Source of the DNA: BOKV01 sp041397525
GTDB taxonomy: Bacteria; Pseudomonadota; Alphaproteobacteria; Rhizobiales; Rhizobiaceae
Assembly: GCA_041397525.1 (NCBI GenBank)
Contig: JAWKWL010000001.1
Location: 496,001-560,000, forward strand
Length of the DNA stretch: 64,000 nt
Direction of reading: 5' to 3'
Of the stretch, positions 9,708 to 18,958 are shown piece by piece. The notes beneath the pieces are model-generated. The model ran no database searches and was not told the origin of the DNA. It saw only the letters and a program-made list of their open reading frames with translations. Positions within the stretch are counted from its first letter, which is position 1. Each line of letters starts with the position of its first letter. A program made the translations under genes and the position numbers.

Positions 9708-11123
9708 TCAACTACCTTTTGGCGTGAGCGCTTCCAGCTCACCCTGCAGGGCATAGGCCCATTGCGTGATGTTTCCAGCGCCCAGGAACACTACGAAATC
9801 GCCCGGCTTCGCCAATTCACGCACAATCGGCGCAATGTCTGCCGAGCCTGAAATGGCGCGCGCATTGCGATGCCCGCCCGCCTTGAGACCGGCAACGAGT
9901 GCATCGGATGTCACGCCGTCAATCGGCGCCTCCCCGGCAGAATAGACCGGCGCCACCATCACCACATCAGCGTCGTTGAAGCAGGAGCAGAAATCGTTGA
10001 ACAGGCTTTGAAGCCGCGTGAAGCGGTGCGGCTGCTTGATCGCAATCACCTTGCCCGAGGCTCCGGCACGCGCTGCCTTCAGCACGGCCGTGATCTCAAC
10101 CGGGTGATGGCCGTAGTCGTCAAATATCTCGACCCCGTTCCAGCTTCCCGCATGGGTGAAGCGCCGCTTGACGCCGGAAAAGGCGGATATGCCGCGACGG
10201 ATGCCAGCGGCATCCACGCCAAGCTCATGCGCCACGGCAATCGCCGCTGTGGCGTTCGACACGTTGTGCATGCCTGCCATGGGCAATTCCAACCCGTCGA
10301 TTGCAAGAACATTGCCAGTCTTGCGATCACGGATTTCCACGCTGAACTGGCTTCGTGCGCCGGTGATTGACACGGAGTGAAACCGCACATCGGCCTGAAG
10401 GTTCTGGCCGTAGGTTACAACGCGGCGGTCGGTGATCTTCGAGACCATGGCTTGCACTTCACCATGGTCGATGCAGCAAACGCCAAAGCCATAAAACGGA
10501 ACATTCTCGATGAAATTGCGAAACGCCTTTCGTACTTCGTCGAAATTTCCGTAGTGATCCAGATGCTCCGGATCGATATTGGTAACAACCGCCACATCGG
10601 CGGGAAGCTTCAGGAAGGTGCCGTCGGATTCATCAGCTTCCGCTACCATCCAGTCGCCATTGCCAAGCCGCACATTGGTGCCGAGATGGTTGATGATGCC
10701 GCCATTGATGACGGTCGGGTCAAGCCCTCCCGCTTCGAGGATCGTACCGACCATCGAGGTTGTCGTGGTCTTTCCATGCGTGCCGCCGATGGCAATGGCA
10801 TTCTTGAAGCGCATCAACTCGGCCAGCATCTCCGCGCGGCGAACCAGCGGAATGCGACGCTCGCGCGCTTCCACCCGTTCGGGATTGTCCTGGCGAATGG
10901 CGCTCGAAGCCACCACAACCTCGGCCTCGCCAAGGTTCTCGGCGCGGTGGCCAATATGTACCGGTATTCCCTTGGCCCGCAAACGCTCGACATTGGCGCT
11001 TTCATTCTGGTCGGAACCCTGCACCTTGTATCCCAGATTGTGCAGCACTTCTGCGATGCCGCTCATGCCGATGCCGCCAATCCCGACAAAATGCACGATT
11101 CCGATATTCGCGGGCATTTTCAT
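9708..11123 (-). CDS. murC: UDP-N-acetylmuramate--L-alanine ligase MurC
   Basis: 471 aa Mur ligase adding L-Ala to UDP-MurNAc. N-terminal Rossmann motif HFVGIGGIGMSGIAE, ATP loop GTHGKTTTTSM and EADESDGTF are all present. The ATG at 11123 has GAAGGAA well placed; the longer open frame overlapping murG is not family-like. The last codon overlaps the alternative TTG of murB. Confidence 0.97.
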   Translation of the reverse strand: MKMPANIGIVHFVGIGGIGMSGIAEVLHNLGYKVQGSDQNESANVERLRAKGIPVHIGHRAENLGEAEVVVASSAIRQDNPERVEARERRIPLVRRAEMLAELMRFKNAIAIGGTHGKTTTTSMVGTILEAGGLDPTVINGGIINHLGTNVRLGNGDWMVAEADESDGTFLKLPADVAVVTNIDPEHLDHYGNFDEVRKAFRNFIENVPFYGFGVCCIDHGEVQAMVSKITDRRVVTYGQNLQADVRFHSVSITGARSQFSVEIRDRKTGNVLAIDGLELPMAGMHNVSNATAAIAVAHELGVDAAGIRRGISAFSGVKRRFTHAGSWNGVEIFDDYGHHPVEITAVLKAARAGASGKVIAIKQPHRFTRLQSLFNDFCSCFNDADVVMVAPVYSAGEAPIDGVTSDALVAGLKAGGHRNARAISGSADIAPIVRELAKPGDFVVFLGAGNITQWAYALQGELEALTPKGS

Positions 11124-11142
11124 CAACAAAATTCCTTCAGTT

Positions 11143-12246
11143 TCACCGCTTACCGGCGGCACTGCCGGCCATCGCGATCTGCTCAACGCAATCCGCCAGC
11201 CGGCTTGCTGCATCCGGCACGCCGGTCTTTTTGGCGTTTTTGGCCTGCAAAGCAAGCCCTTCCGGGTCCTTGATGGCCGATTTGAGGATGTCGGCCATCT
11301 TTCCCGGCGACAGGTCAGACTGGATGATGATGCGTGCACCTTCGGCTTCCGCCATGGCGCGGCCATTCAGAGCCTGGTCGTGATCGAGCGCATGGGGAAA
11401 CGGCACCAACACCGCAGGCCGTCCGATGACCGCGAGCTCCGAAACAGTAGAAGCCCCGCCGCGCGAGACCACAAGATGCGCCTTGGCGATCTGTGCCGGC
11501 ATGTCGGTGAAGAACGGCGCGATGCGTGTTGAAATGCCATGACCGGTCAGCAGGCTTTCCAGCCTGCCGATGTCTTCCTGCCGCGCCTGGCATGTCAGGC
11601 GCAGGACCGCCTTTTCCTCCTGCGTCAACAGCGCCAGCGCCTGTGGCAACAATTGCGAAAAGAAATGTGCGCCCTGACTGCCGCCAAACACCAGCAGGTT
11701 GAACGGTTCATCAGTCTTGCGCACCGGATAGGGAACCTTTGCCGCCTCAAGCACAGGCAGTCGCACCGGATTGCCAGTGACAATCACGCGCTGGTCCCTG
11801 GCCACTCCTTCAAAGCCCATGGCGACGAGTTTCACCTTGCCCGCTAGGAGCCGGTTTGCACGGCCCATCACCGCATTTGCGTCATGGATCAGGGTCGGCA
11901 CACCCTGGTGCCGGGCGGCAAACATCGGCGGCAGAGTGGGATAACCTCCAAATCCCGCAACTGCCGCAGGTTTGATTTTCCCGATCAGCTTGCGCGCCTG
12001 AAGATAGCCGGAAAGCAGTCGTTTCGCGGTGCGCATCAGCGCCACAGGGTTCTTCGAACCAATGGTTGCTGATGGTATCACATGGATGCCGCTTGTAGGA
12101 AATTCCCCGGCATAGCGCTCTGCCCTGTCATCAGTCGCCAGATGAACCACATGCCCGCGCGCAATAAGCTCATGCGCCAGTGCCTCTGCCGGAAACAGGT
12201 GACCACCGGTTCCGCCTGCGCAAAGAAGGAAGGTCTTCTGTTCCAT
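11143..12246 (-). CDS. murG: Lipid II synthase MurG
   Basis: 367 aa GT-B glycosyltransferase that adds GlcNAc to lipid I at the inner face of the membrane. Shows the G-loops LLCAGGTGGHLFPAEALA at the N-terminus and LVFGGSQGAHFFSQ in the middle, plus VVSRGGASTVSELAVIGRPAVLVPFP for UDP-GlcNAc binding. The ATG at 12246 begins 1 bp after the ftsW stop, with its ribosome site inside ftsW. Confidence 0.97.
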   Translation of the reverse strand: MEQKTFLLCAGGTGGHLFPAEALAHELIARGHVVHLATDDRAERYAGEFPTSGIHVIPSATIGSKNPVALMRTAKRLLSGYLQARKLIGKIKPAAVAGFGGYPTLPPMFAARHQGVPTLIHDANAVMGRANRLLAGKVKLVAMGFEGVARDQRVIVTGNPVRLPVLEAAKVPYPVRKTDEPFNLLVFGGSQGAHFFSQLLPQALALLTQEEKAVLRLTCQARQEDIGRLESLLTGHGISTRIAPFFTDMPAQIAKAHLVVSRGGASTVSELAVIGRPAVLVPFPHALDHDQALNGRAMAEAEGARIIIQSDLSPGKMADILKSAIKDPEGLALQAKNAKKTGVPDAASRLADCVEQIAMAGSAAGKR

Positions 12247-12247
12247 G

Positions 12248-13402
12248 CTATTGGGCCGGGCGCCATGCCCGCATGGAGAACCCGTATGGAATCGAGCCGC
12301 GCTTCTCTGGCCGCTTGCGTGTCAGCGCCAGCACGAAACCCATGCAGATTGCCATCGAGATCATCGACGAACCGCCATAAGAGATGAATGGCAACGTCAT
12401 GCCCTTGGCCGGCATCAGTTGCAGATTGACCATCATGTTGATCATCGACTGGATCGCAAAAAGTGTTACCAGTCCCGAGGTCGCGAGCCGCACATAGGGG
12501 TCCTTCTCCCGCATGGCATGGTTGAGTCCGCGCAACACGATGAAGCAGAACAGCGATACCAGAAGAATGCAGGCAATAATGCCGAACTCTTCCGCAGCCA
12601 CCGCGAAGGGGAAGTCGGCATGGCTGTCGGGGATGATGTTCTTCACCGTGCCTTCGCCCGGCCCCTGGCCCAGCCAGCCGCCATTGATGATGGCTTCACG
12701 ACCGGTTTCAACCTGGAAATTGTCGCCCTCGCCGCTGATGAAGCGGTCGATGCGCCCCGCGACATGCGGGAAGAACGTGTAGGCAGCACCAAGCCCCGTC
12801 ACGGCAAGCGCACCCAGCCCGCCAATCCACAACCATGGCATTCCTGCCAGAAAGAAAAGCGCTCCCCAGACAATGCCGACCAGCATGGTCTGGCCGAAAT
12901 CCGGCTGTGCCATCAGAAGCGCTGCCACGATTGCAAACAGGATGATAGCGAACAGGTTTCCCGGAATGTCGGGGCGGCGGGAATTCTCGGCAAACAGCCA
13001 TGCCGTGATGACGACAAAGGCCGGTTTCATGAATTCCGAGGGTTGCAGCGAGAAGCCCGCAATCACTATCCAGCGCCGCGAGCCTTTCACCTCCGCACCG
13101 ACAAACAGCGTCGCCAGCATCAGCAGGATGGCAACGCCGAACAGAAGGAAGGAAGTGCGGCGCACCTGGCGCGGATCAAGCACGGATGCAGCAAGGAACA
13201 ACATCGCCGACGGCAGCAGAAAGGCAGCGTGGCGTTTGATGAAGTGGAAAGTGTCGACGCCGATGCGGTCAGCGACAGCCGGGCTTGCTGCAAAGGAAAG
13301 CAAAACGCCGCACATCATCAGGAACAGCACCGCGGCCAACATCAGCCGGTCAACCGTGCGCCACCACTCTGCCATCCTTGACGTGTCAGCCCTGCTTACC
13401 AT
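12248..13402 (-). CDS. ftsW: Peptidoglycan polymerase / division protein FtsW
   Basis: 384 aa SEDS-family integral membrane glycosyltransferase working with FtsI at the septum. About ten hydrophobic segments are visible. The conserved GWLGQGPGEGTVKNIIPDSHADFPF block and the C-terminal MTLPFISYGGSSM are typical. ATG at 13402 with GAGGA 7 bp upstream. Confidence 0.96.
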   Translation of the reverse strand: MVSRADTSRMAEWWRTVDRLMLAAVLFLMMCGVLLSFAASPAVADRIGVDTFHFIKRHAAFLLPSAMLFLAASVLDPRQVRRTSFLLFGVAILLMLATLFVGAEVKGSRRWIVIAGFSLQPSEFMKPAFVVITAWLFAENSRRPDIPGNLFAIILFAIVAALLMAQPDFGQTMLVGIVWGALFFLAGMPWLWIGGLGALAVTGLGAAYTFFPHVAGRIDRFISGEGDNFQVETGREAIINGGWLGQGPGEGTVKNIIPDSHADFPFAVAAEEFGIIACILLVSLFCFIVLRGLNHAMREKDPYVRLATSGLVTLFAIQSMINMMVNLQLMPAKGMTLPFISYGGSSMISMAICMGFVLALTRKRPEKRGSIPYGFSMRAWRPAQ

Positions 13403-13456
13403 GATCCCATCCTCGCTCTGTCATCCCCGGCTGTGGTGTGGCCAGCATTCCCGCTG

Positions 13457-14854
13457 TCACGCTGCCCGCACCGGACCAATTCCGTCCAGTTCCAGCACCG
13501 CATTTCTGAAGGAATCGCCGCGTTTTTCGAAATTCTTGTACTGGTCAAAACTTGCGCAAGCCGGCGATAACAATACCACCGGTTCCTGAGCATCATCCTT
13601 CATTGCGTCCACATGCGCATGACGCACCGCGGCATCAAGCGTTCCCGAAATCTCATAGGCTATCCGCTCGCCGATTGATGCCGCGAAGGCTGGCGCTGCC
13701 TCACCAATGAGATAGGCCTTGGCAATGCGCGGAAAGAATTTCGTCAGCGAGGAAATCCCGCCTTCCTTGGCCAGCCCGCCAGCGATCCAGTAGATGCGGG
13801 GGAAACTGGCCAGCGCCATCGCGGCCGCATCGGCATTGGTCGCCTTTGAATCATTGACAAACAGCACCTTGCCAGCGCGCCCGACCAGTTCCATGCGATG
13901 CGCAAGGCCGGGAAAGCTGTCAAAACCCGCCTGTATTTCAGCGTCGCTCAGGCCCATTTCACGGCAGGCTATATAGGCTGCTGCCGCATTCTGGGCATTG
14001 TGGCTGCCACGCAGCGATACCGCACTTCGCAGGTCAACAACCGATGAAACCGAACGTCCCCTGGCCTGGACAAGCCTTCCATCCTGCAGGAACACACCAT
14101 CATCGAGTTTGCCGCTGTTGGAAATCCGTGTAAGCTTCTTTCCCTTGGCTGAAAGGAAGGAGGCAATCGCTGCAGAATAATTGTCATCCATGCCGATCAC
14201 AGCGAAATCGCTGGCAGCTACAAGGCGTTCCTTGACCGCCGCATAGTGATCCATGCTGCCATGCCGGTCGAGATGGTCGGGTGTCAGGTTCAGCAATATC
14301 CCAACGCTTGGCTTGATTCCCGGCGCAAGGTCGATCTGGTAGGACGAGCATTCAACGACATGGATGCGGCCCTGCGCCGGCGGCTCAAGCGAAAGGATCG
14401 CGGTTCCGATATTGCCGCCCATCTGCACATCGCGCCCGGCATGTGACAGGACATGCGCGATGAGCGCTGTCGTGGTCGATTTGCCGTTGGTGCCGGTAAT
14501 GGCAATGAAGGGGCTGGATGGCGCTGTTCTGGCCCGCTCCCGGCAAAAAAGCTCAATGTCACCAATGACGGGAACCTTGGCTGCATTGGCGAGCTCCACG
14601 CTCCAGTGCGGCCGCGGATGCGTAAGCGGCACACCGGGCGAGAGTATGAGCGCTGCATGGAAATGCAGCCCGCCACTGCGAAAATCACCCGTTGGAATTC
14701 CCGCTTCCGCCGCCCTGGCCACGCTTTCCGGGTTATCGTCAAACGCGATCAGGTCAGCACCGCCCGCAACCAGTGCATGCGCGGTAGCAAGGCCCGATCC
14801 GCCGAGCCCGAAAAGTGCAACACGCTGTCCCTTGAAGCAGGTTACCGGGATCAC
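13457..14854 (-). CDS. murD: UDP-N-acetylmuramoyl-L-alanine--D-glutamate ligase MurD
   Basis: 465 aa cytoplasmic ligase adding D-Glu. N-terminal VALFGLGGSGLATAHAL, ATP loop ITGTNGKSTTTALI, VVECSSYQID and VNDSKATNADA are the family blocks. The start is a GTG at 14854 with AGGA 8 bp upstream; no ATG fits. 10 bp separate it from the mraY stop and 54 bp from ftsW. Confidence 0.96.
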   Translation of the reverse strand: MIPVTCFKGQRVALFGLGGSGLATAHALVAGGADLIAFDDNPESVARAAEAGIPTGDFRSGGLHFHAALILSPGVPLTHPRPHWSVELANAAKVPVIGDIELFCRERARTAPSSPFIAITGTNGKSTTTALIAHVLSHAGRDVQMGGNIGTAILSLEPPAQGRIHVVECSSYQIDLAPGIKPSVGILLNLTPDHLDRHGSMDHYAAVKERLVAASDFAVIGMDDNYSAAIASFLSAKGKKLTRISNSGKLDDGVFLQDGRLVQARGRSVSSVVDLRSAVSLRGSHNAQNAAAAYIACREMGLSDAEIQAGFDSFPGLAHRMELVGRAGKVLFVNDSKATNADAAAMALASFPRIYWIAGGLAKEGGISSLTKFFPRIAKAYLIGEAAPAFAASIGERIAYEISGTLDAAVRHAHVDAMKDDAQEPVVLLSPACASFDQYKNFEKRGDSFRNAVLELDGIGPVRAA

Positions 14855-14864
14855 GCCTATGGTC

Positions 14865-15950
14865 CTATCTCAGCTTGAGGGTGGCAAGGCCGGCCAGCGC
14901 CAGCAGCACAGCAATGATCCAGAACCGGATCACCACCTGGCTCTCCGTCCAGCCTTTCTTTTCGAAGTGATGGTGGATTGGCGCCATGCGGAACACGCGC
15001 TTGCCTGTCAGTTTGAAGGATGCCACCTGGATGATGACTGACATTGCTTCCATTACGAACAGTCCGCCAATGATGGCAAGCACGATCTCATGCTTTGTGG
15101 CGACCGCTGTGGCACCGATCATGCCGCCCAGAGCCAGCGATCCAGTGTCGCCCATGAAGATTGCCGCTGGTGGCGCATTGAACCACAGGAAACCAAGACC
15201 CGCCCCGATGATCGCGCCGCAGATCACCGCAATTTCGCCAGTGCCCTGCACATAGTGGATCTGCAGATATTCGGAAAACACAAAGTTGCCGGACAGATAT
15301 GCGATGAGTCCGAAGGAAGCAGCTGCAATCATCACCGGCACTATGGCAAGACCGTCGAGTCCGTCGGTCAGGTTGACAGCATTTCCCGCACCGACAATCA
15401 CAACGGACCCGAAAATCACGAAGAAGAAGCCAAGGTCAATGATCCAGTCCTTGAAGAATGGAAAGGTCAGCGACGAGGAAAAGGGTGCCTGCCCGTTGTT
15501 CATGATGGCAAAACAGGCAATGGCTGCAATCAGGAATTCGAGCAACAGGCGTACCCGGCCCGAAAAACCCTTGTGGCTGGCCTTCGTTACCTTGAGATAG
15601 TCATCGTAAAAACCGATCGCGCCAAATCCCAGCGTCACCATCAGCACCATCCATACATAGACGCTTGTGAGGTTCGCCCACAGCAACGACGAAACAAACA
15701 CGCCCGAAAGGATCATCAGCCCGCCCATTGTCGGCGTACCCGCCTTGGCGAAATGCGTCTCCGGCCCGTCCGCACGGATCGGCTGGCCTTTGCCCTGCCT
15801 GACGCGCAGCGACGAAATGATGGATGGTCCGAAAATGAACACGAACACCGCTGATGTGACCAGCGCGGCTACGGTCCGGAAGGTGATGTATCTGAAAATG
15901 TTCAGCGCAGCGAAATCGCCCACGAATTCCTGCGATAGAAAGTAAAACAT
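14865..15950 (-). CDS. mraY: Phospho-N-acetylmuramoyl-pentapeptide-transferase MraY
   Basis: 361 aa polytopic enzyme making lipid I from UDP-MurNAc-pentapeptide and undecaprenyl phosphate. Motifs visible: AGTPTMGGLMIL, FYDDYLKVTK, NAVNLTDGLDGLA and FMGDTGSLALGG, with IHHHFEKKGW near the C-terminus. Around ten membrane spans. The ATG at 15950 lies just after the murF stop (15952). Confidence 0.97.
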   Translation of the reverse strand: MFYFLSQEFVGDFAALNIFRYITFRTVAALVTSAVFVFIFGPSIISSLRVRQGKGQPIRADGPETHFAKAGTPTMGGLMILSGVFVSSLLWANLTSVYVWMVLMVTLGFGAIGFYDDYLKVTKASHKGFSGRVRLLLEFLIAAIACFAIMNNGQAPFSSSLTFPFFKDWIIDLGFFFVIFGSVVIVGAGNAVNLTDGLDGLAIVPVMIAAASFGLIAYLSGNFVFSEYLQIHYVQGTGEIAVICGAIIGAGLGFLWFNAPPAAIFMGDTGSLALGGMIGATAVATKHEIVLAIIGGLFVMEAMSVIIQVASFKLTGKRVFRMAPIHHHFEKKGWTESQVVIRFWIIAVLLALAGLATLKLR

Positions 15951-15951
15951 G

Positions 15952-17397
15952 TTACCCCTGTTCCGCCGCCTCCGGCATGTCCGGAACCGCTTCCGGCAGA
16001 TTTGATATCAGCTTTTCCACAAGGCTCGCGAACTTGAGCCCGTTTGAAGCCTTTAGCATGACAACGTCACCGTCCCCCAGTGAGGCCATCAGCGGTTCGG
16101 CAAGTTCGCTCACGGAGCCGAAATGCCCCGCCAGCATGGCTGGATCAAGGACCTTGGCAAGTGCCTGCATGTCCGTACCGACCAGCCAGACCTTGTCCAC
16201 TCCTGCCTTGATGATCGGCTTCTTCAAGGCAGCATGTAGTTTCTTCGAACTGTGCCCCAGTTCCAGCATGTCACCAAGCACGGCGACGCGGCTGCCCCTG
16301 GTGCCGGTTTCAGCTGCTGCGAGCACCTTCAGTGCTGCTTCCATCGAGGCAGGATTTGCGTTGTAGCTTTCGTCGATCAGCTTTGCCTTGCCTTTTTTCA
16401 ATCCGAGCACATGCCTGCGACCTCGCCCTTTTTCAGGAATGATCTTCGCCATGGCGCTGGCGCATGTTTCAATGTCAGCACCCGCAAGCTGGCACGCCGC
16501 CAGCACCGCAAGCGAATTGAGCACGAGATGCCCGCCCGGTGCGCTGATGGTGTAGGTGACGGCGCTGTCACCCAGACGCGCCTCGACGACAGAACTGCCC
16601 GGCAATTCGCGTATCCGCGTCGCTCGATACTGGCAACCTGCTACGGTTCCGAAATAGCGGATATCCCTGACCCCGGCCTTTTCAGCCAGCCCCGTCAGCA
16701 ATTCCTGGCGCTTGTCGTCACGGTTGACAAGCGCTGTGCCACCCTCGACGAGGCCGCTGAATATCTCGGCCTTTGCATGGGCGATCCCGTCTATGCTGTC
16801 GAACGATCCCAGATGTGCGGCAGCTACATTGGTGATGATTGCCACATGCGGGCGCACCATTGCGACCAGCGGCGTGATTTCGCCGGGATGATTCATGCCG
16901 ATTTCAAAGACACCGTAGTCGCAATCCCGCGCCATGCGCGCAAGTGTCAGGGGCACGCCCCAGTGGTTGTTGAAAGAGGCAGCGGACGCGTGAACCTTGC
17001 CGCATTCACCAAGGACCGTGCGCAGCATCTCCTTGGTCGAGGTCTTTCCAACACTGCCGGTAACAGCAATGATGCCGGCACGTGTTCGCCCACGCGCCGC
17101 GCGAGCCAGCTTGCGCATGGCCTCGAGCACATCCGTCACTACCAGCAGCGGGATATGCAACCTGCCAAGGGCAACGAGCTTTTCCTCCGAGATGATGGCG
17201 ACTGAAGCGCCTGCCTTTTGGGCAGCACCAACATAGTCATGGCCATCGAACTGGTCGCCCTTGATGGCGAAGAAGGCCTCACCCGGCTGCAGCGTTCGCG
17301 TATCAATGGAAATTCCGGTCACATCCTGGGGGACATTTCCCACCGGTCGCGCCTGCATGGCCTCAACTAGTTCCTGTCCGCTCCACAATGCGCTCAT
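15952..17397 (-). CDS. murF: UDP-MurNAc-tripeptide--D-Ala-D-Ala ligase MurF
   Basis: 481 aa ligase that adds the D-Ala-D-Ala made by Ddl to the nucleotide precursor. GISIDTRTLQPGEAFFAI at the N-terminus, ATP loop ITGSVGKTSTKEM, FEIGMNHPGEI and IDESYNANPASMEAAL identify it. The ATG at 17397 overlaps the murE stop as ATGA. Confidence 0.97.
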   Translation of the reverse strand: MSALWSGQELVEAMQARPVGNVPQDVTGISIDTRTLQPGEAFFAIKGDQFDGHDYVGAAQKAGASVAIISEEKLVALGRLHIPLLVVTDVLEAMRKLARAARGRTRAGIIAVTGSVGKTSTKEMLRTVLGECGKVHASAASFNNHWGVPLTLARMARDCDYGVFEIGMNHPGEITPLVAMVRPHVAIITNVAAAHLGSFDSIDGIAHAKAEIFSGLVEGGTALVNRDDKRQELLTGLAEKAGVRDIRYFGTVAGCQYRATRIRELPGSSVVEARLGDSAVTYTISAPGGHLVLNSLAVLAACQLAGADIETCASAMAKIIPEKGRGRRHVLGLKKGKAKLIDESYNANPASMEAALKVLAAAETGTRGSRVAVLGDMLELGHSSKKLHAALKKPIIKAGVDKVWLVGTDMQALAKVLDPAMLAGHFGSVSELAEPLMASLGDGDVVMLKASNGLKFASLVEKLISNLPEAVPDMPEAAEQG

Positions 17398-18872
17398 ACC
17401 CCGCCCTTCCCCAATTGCGGCATTCCCGCCGCCCCCAAGGTTTCGCGGATGACCTGATGGTCGGAAAATGGCAATACGGTGTCACCGACAATCTGTCCTT
17501 CTTCATGACCCTTGCCGGCGACGACCAGACAATCTCCCTCGCCCATCATGGCAATGGCATGGGTGATGGCCATGCGCCGGTCACCAATTTCGGTAGCTCC
17601 GGGGCTTGCCGCCATGATTTCGGCACGGATCGTAGCAGCAACTTCGGTGCGCGGATTGTCATCGGTGACGATCACGATATCTGCGAGCCGCGAGGCTATC
17701 CCTCCCATGATCGGCCGCTTGCCCGGATCACGGTCACCACCGCAGCCGAACACCACCATCAGCTTTCCGGTGGTGAATGGCCGCAGCGATTGCAACACGT
17801 TTTCAAGCGCTTCCGGCTTGTGGGCATAGTCGACATAGACAGGCGAACCCTGCCCCGTGCGTCCGGCAAGTTCCAGTCGCCCCGGCGCACCCTCAAGCTT
17901 TTCCAGCGCCTTCATCGCTACAGCTGCCGGTGTGCCTGTAGCGATGGCGAGTCCGGCCGCAACAAGTGCATTGGCTATCTGGAAATCACCGGCCAGCGGA
18001 AACTCCACACGGAATATCTCTTCTGCGCACTGGATTTCAGCAACCTGTCGGAAGCGCTCGTGCTCAACACGCTTGAGCACGAGAAACTCGCCCTTGCGCC
18101 CCACGGTCATTACTTCAAGGCCCGCTGCAGTTGCCACCGCAATGGCATTTTCGGACCAAGGATCATCGGCAAAGATCACCGCTGGCTGCCCCTTGGACAG
18201 CCTCTCGGAGAACAACCGCATCTTGGCATTGAAATAATGTTCCACCGTTGGATGGTAGTCCATGTGATCGCGGCCAAGATTTGTGAATCCCCCAGCAGCC
18301 AGCCGCACCCCGTCCAGCCGGTGCTGGTCGAGACCATGCGAGGATGCCTCCATGGCGGCATGGGTGACGCCCTTGCCCGCAAGATCATCCAGCAGGCGGT
18401 GCAATTCAACCGGATCGGGTGTGGTCAGGCTGCCATAGATGTTGATCCCAGGCGCGATAATACCCGTGGTCCCTATGGATGCAGCACTCTTGTAGTCGGC
18501 TTGCCATATCTGGCGCAGGAAGGCTGCCACCGAAGTCTTGCCCGCGGTACCTGTGACGGCTGCGATGGTACCGGGCTGGCCCGGATGCAACCTCGCGGCA
18601 ATCCGGGCGAGCGCTGCACGTGGCTCGGTGTCCCTGATGACAGGCAATCCGCCCGCTACAACCGCGTTGTCAGTTCCGGTCAGGATTGCCACTGCACCTC
18701 GCTGTACGGCATCGGCGACAAATCTTGACCCGTCCGCTTTTGACCCGTGCAATGCTGCAAACAGGAAACCAGGTCCGCATTTGCGAGAATCCGCGCTAAC
18801 TCCGAGAATATCGATCCCGGACGCCAAGGCATCCAGTGCATATTCCCCGCCGGTCAGGCTCCCGAGTTTCAT
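17394..18872 (-). CDS. murE: UDP-MurNAc-L-Ala-D-Glu--meso-diaminopimelate ligase MurE
   Basis: 492 aa. N-terminal substrate domain (VSADSRKCGPGFLFAALHG), ATP loop VTGTAGKTSVAAFL, EASSHGLDQHRLDG, and a C-terminal DNPRTE motif (residue region near 417) that in this family selects meso-DAP rather than lysine. That fits a Gram-negative DAP-type wall. 86 bp separate it from ftsI upstream; it overlaps murF downstream. Confidence 0.96.
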   Translation of the reverse strand: MKLGSLTGGEYALDALASGIDILGVSADSRKCGPGFLFAALHGSKADGSRFVADAVQRGAVAILTGTDNAVVAGGLPVIRDTEPRAALARIAARLHPGQPGTIAAVTGTAGKTSVAAFLRQIWQADYKSAASIGTTGIIAPGINIYGSLTTPDPVELHRLLDDLAGKGVTHAAMEASSHGLDQHRLDGVRLAAGGFTNLGRDHMDYHPTVEHYFNAKMRLFSERLSKGQPAVIFADDPWSENAIAVATAAGLEVMTVGRKGEFLVLKRVEHERFRQVAEIQCAEEIFRVEFPLAGDFQIANALVAAGLAIATGTPAAVAMKALEKLEGAPGRLELAGRTGQGSPVYVDYAHKPEALENVLQSLRPFTTGKLMVVFGCGGDRDPGKRPIMGGIASRLADIVIVTDDNPRTEVAATIRAEIMAASPGATEIGDRRMAITHAIAMMGEGDCLVVAGKGHEEGQIVGDTVLPFSDHQVIRETLGAAGMPQLGKGGV

Positions 18873-18958
18873 TTTCCGATCTTTCCGCGCTGTGTCCGAA
18901 TCACCCCCGGACCCGCAATTTTCTACCCCGCTGGCGTGAGGCTGTATATCTCAGCCGA

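Noticed and set aside
14364..15041. 225-codon plus-strand frame over murD/mraY
   Set aside because: Antisense shadow; Arg/Ser/Pro-rich with no domain.
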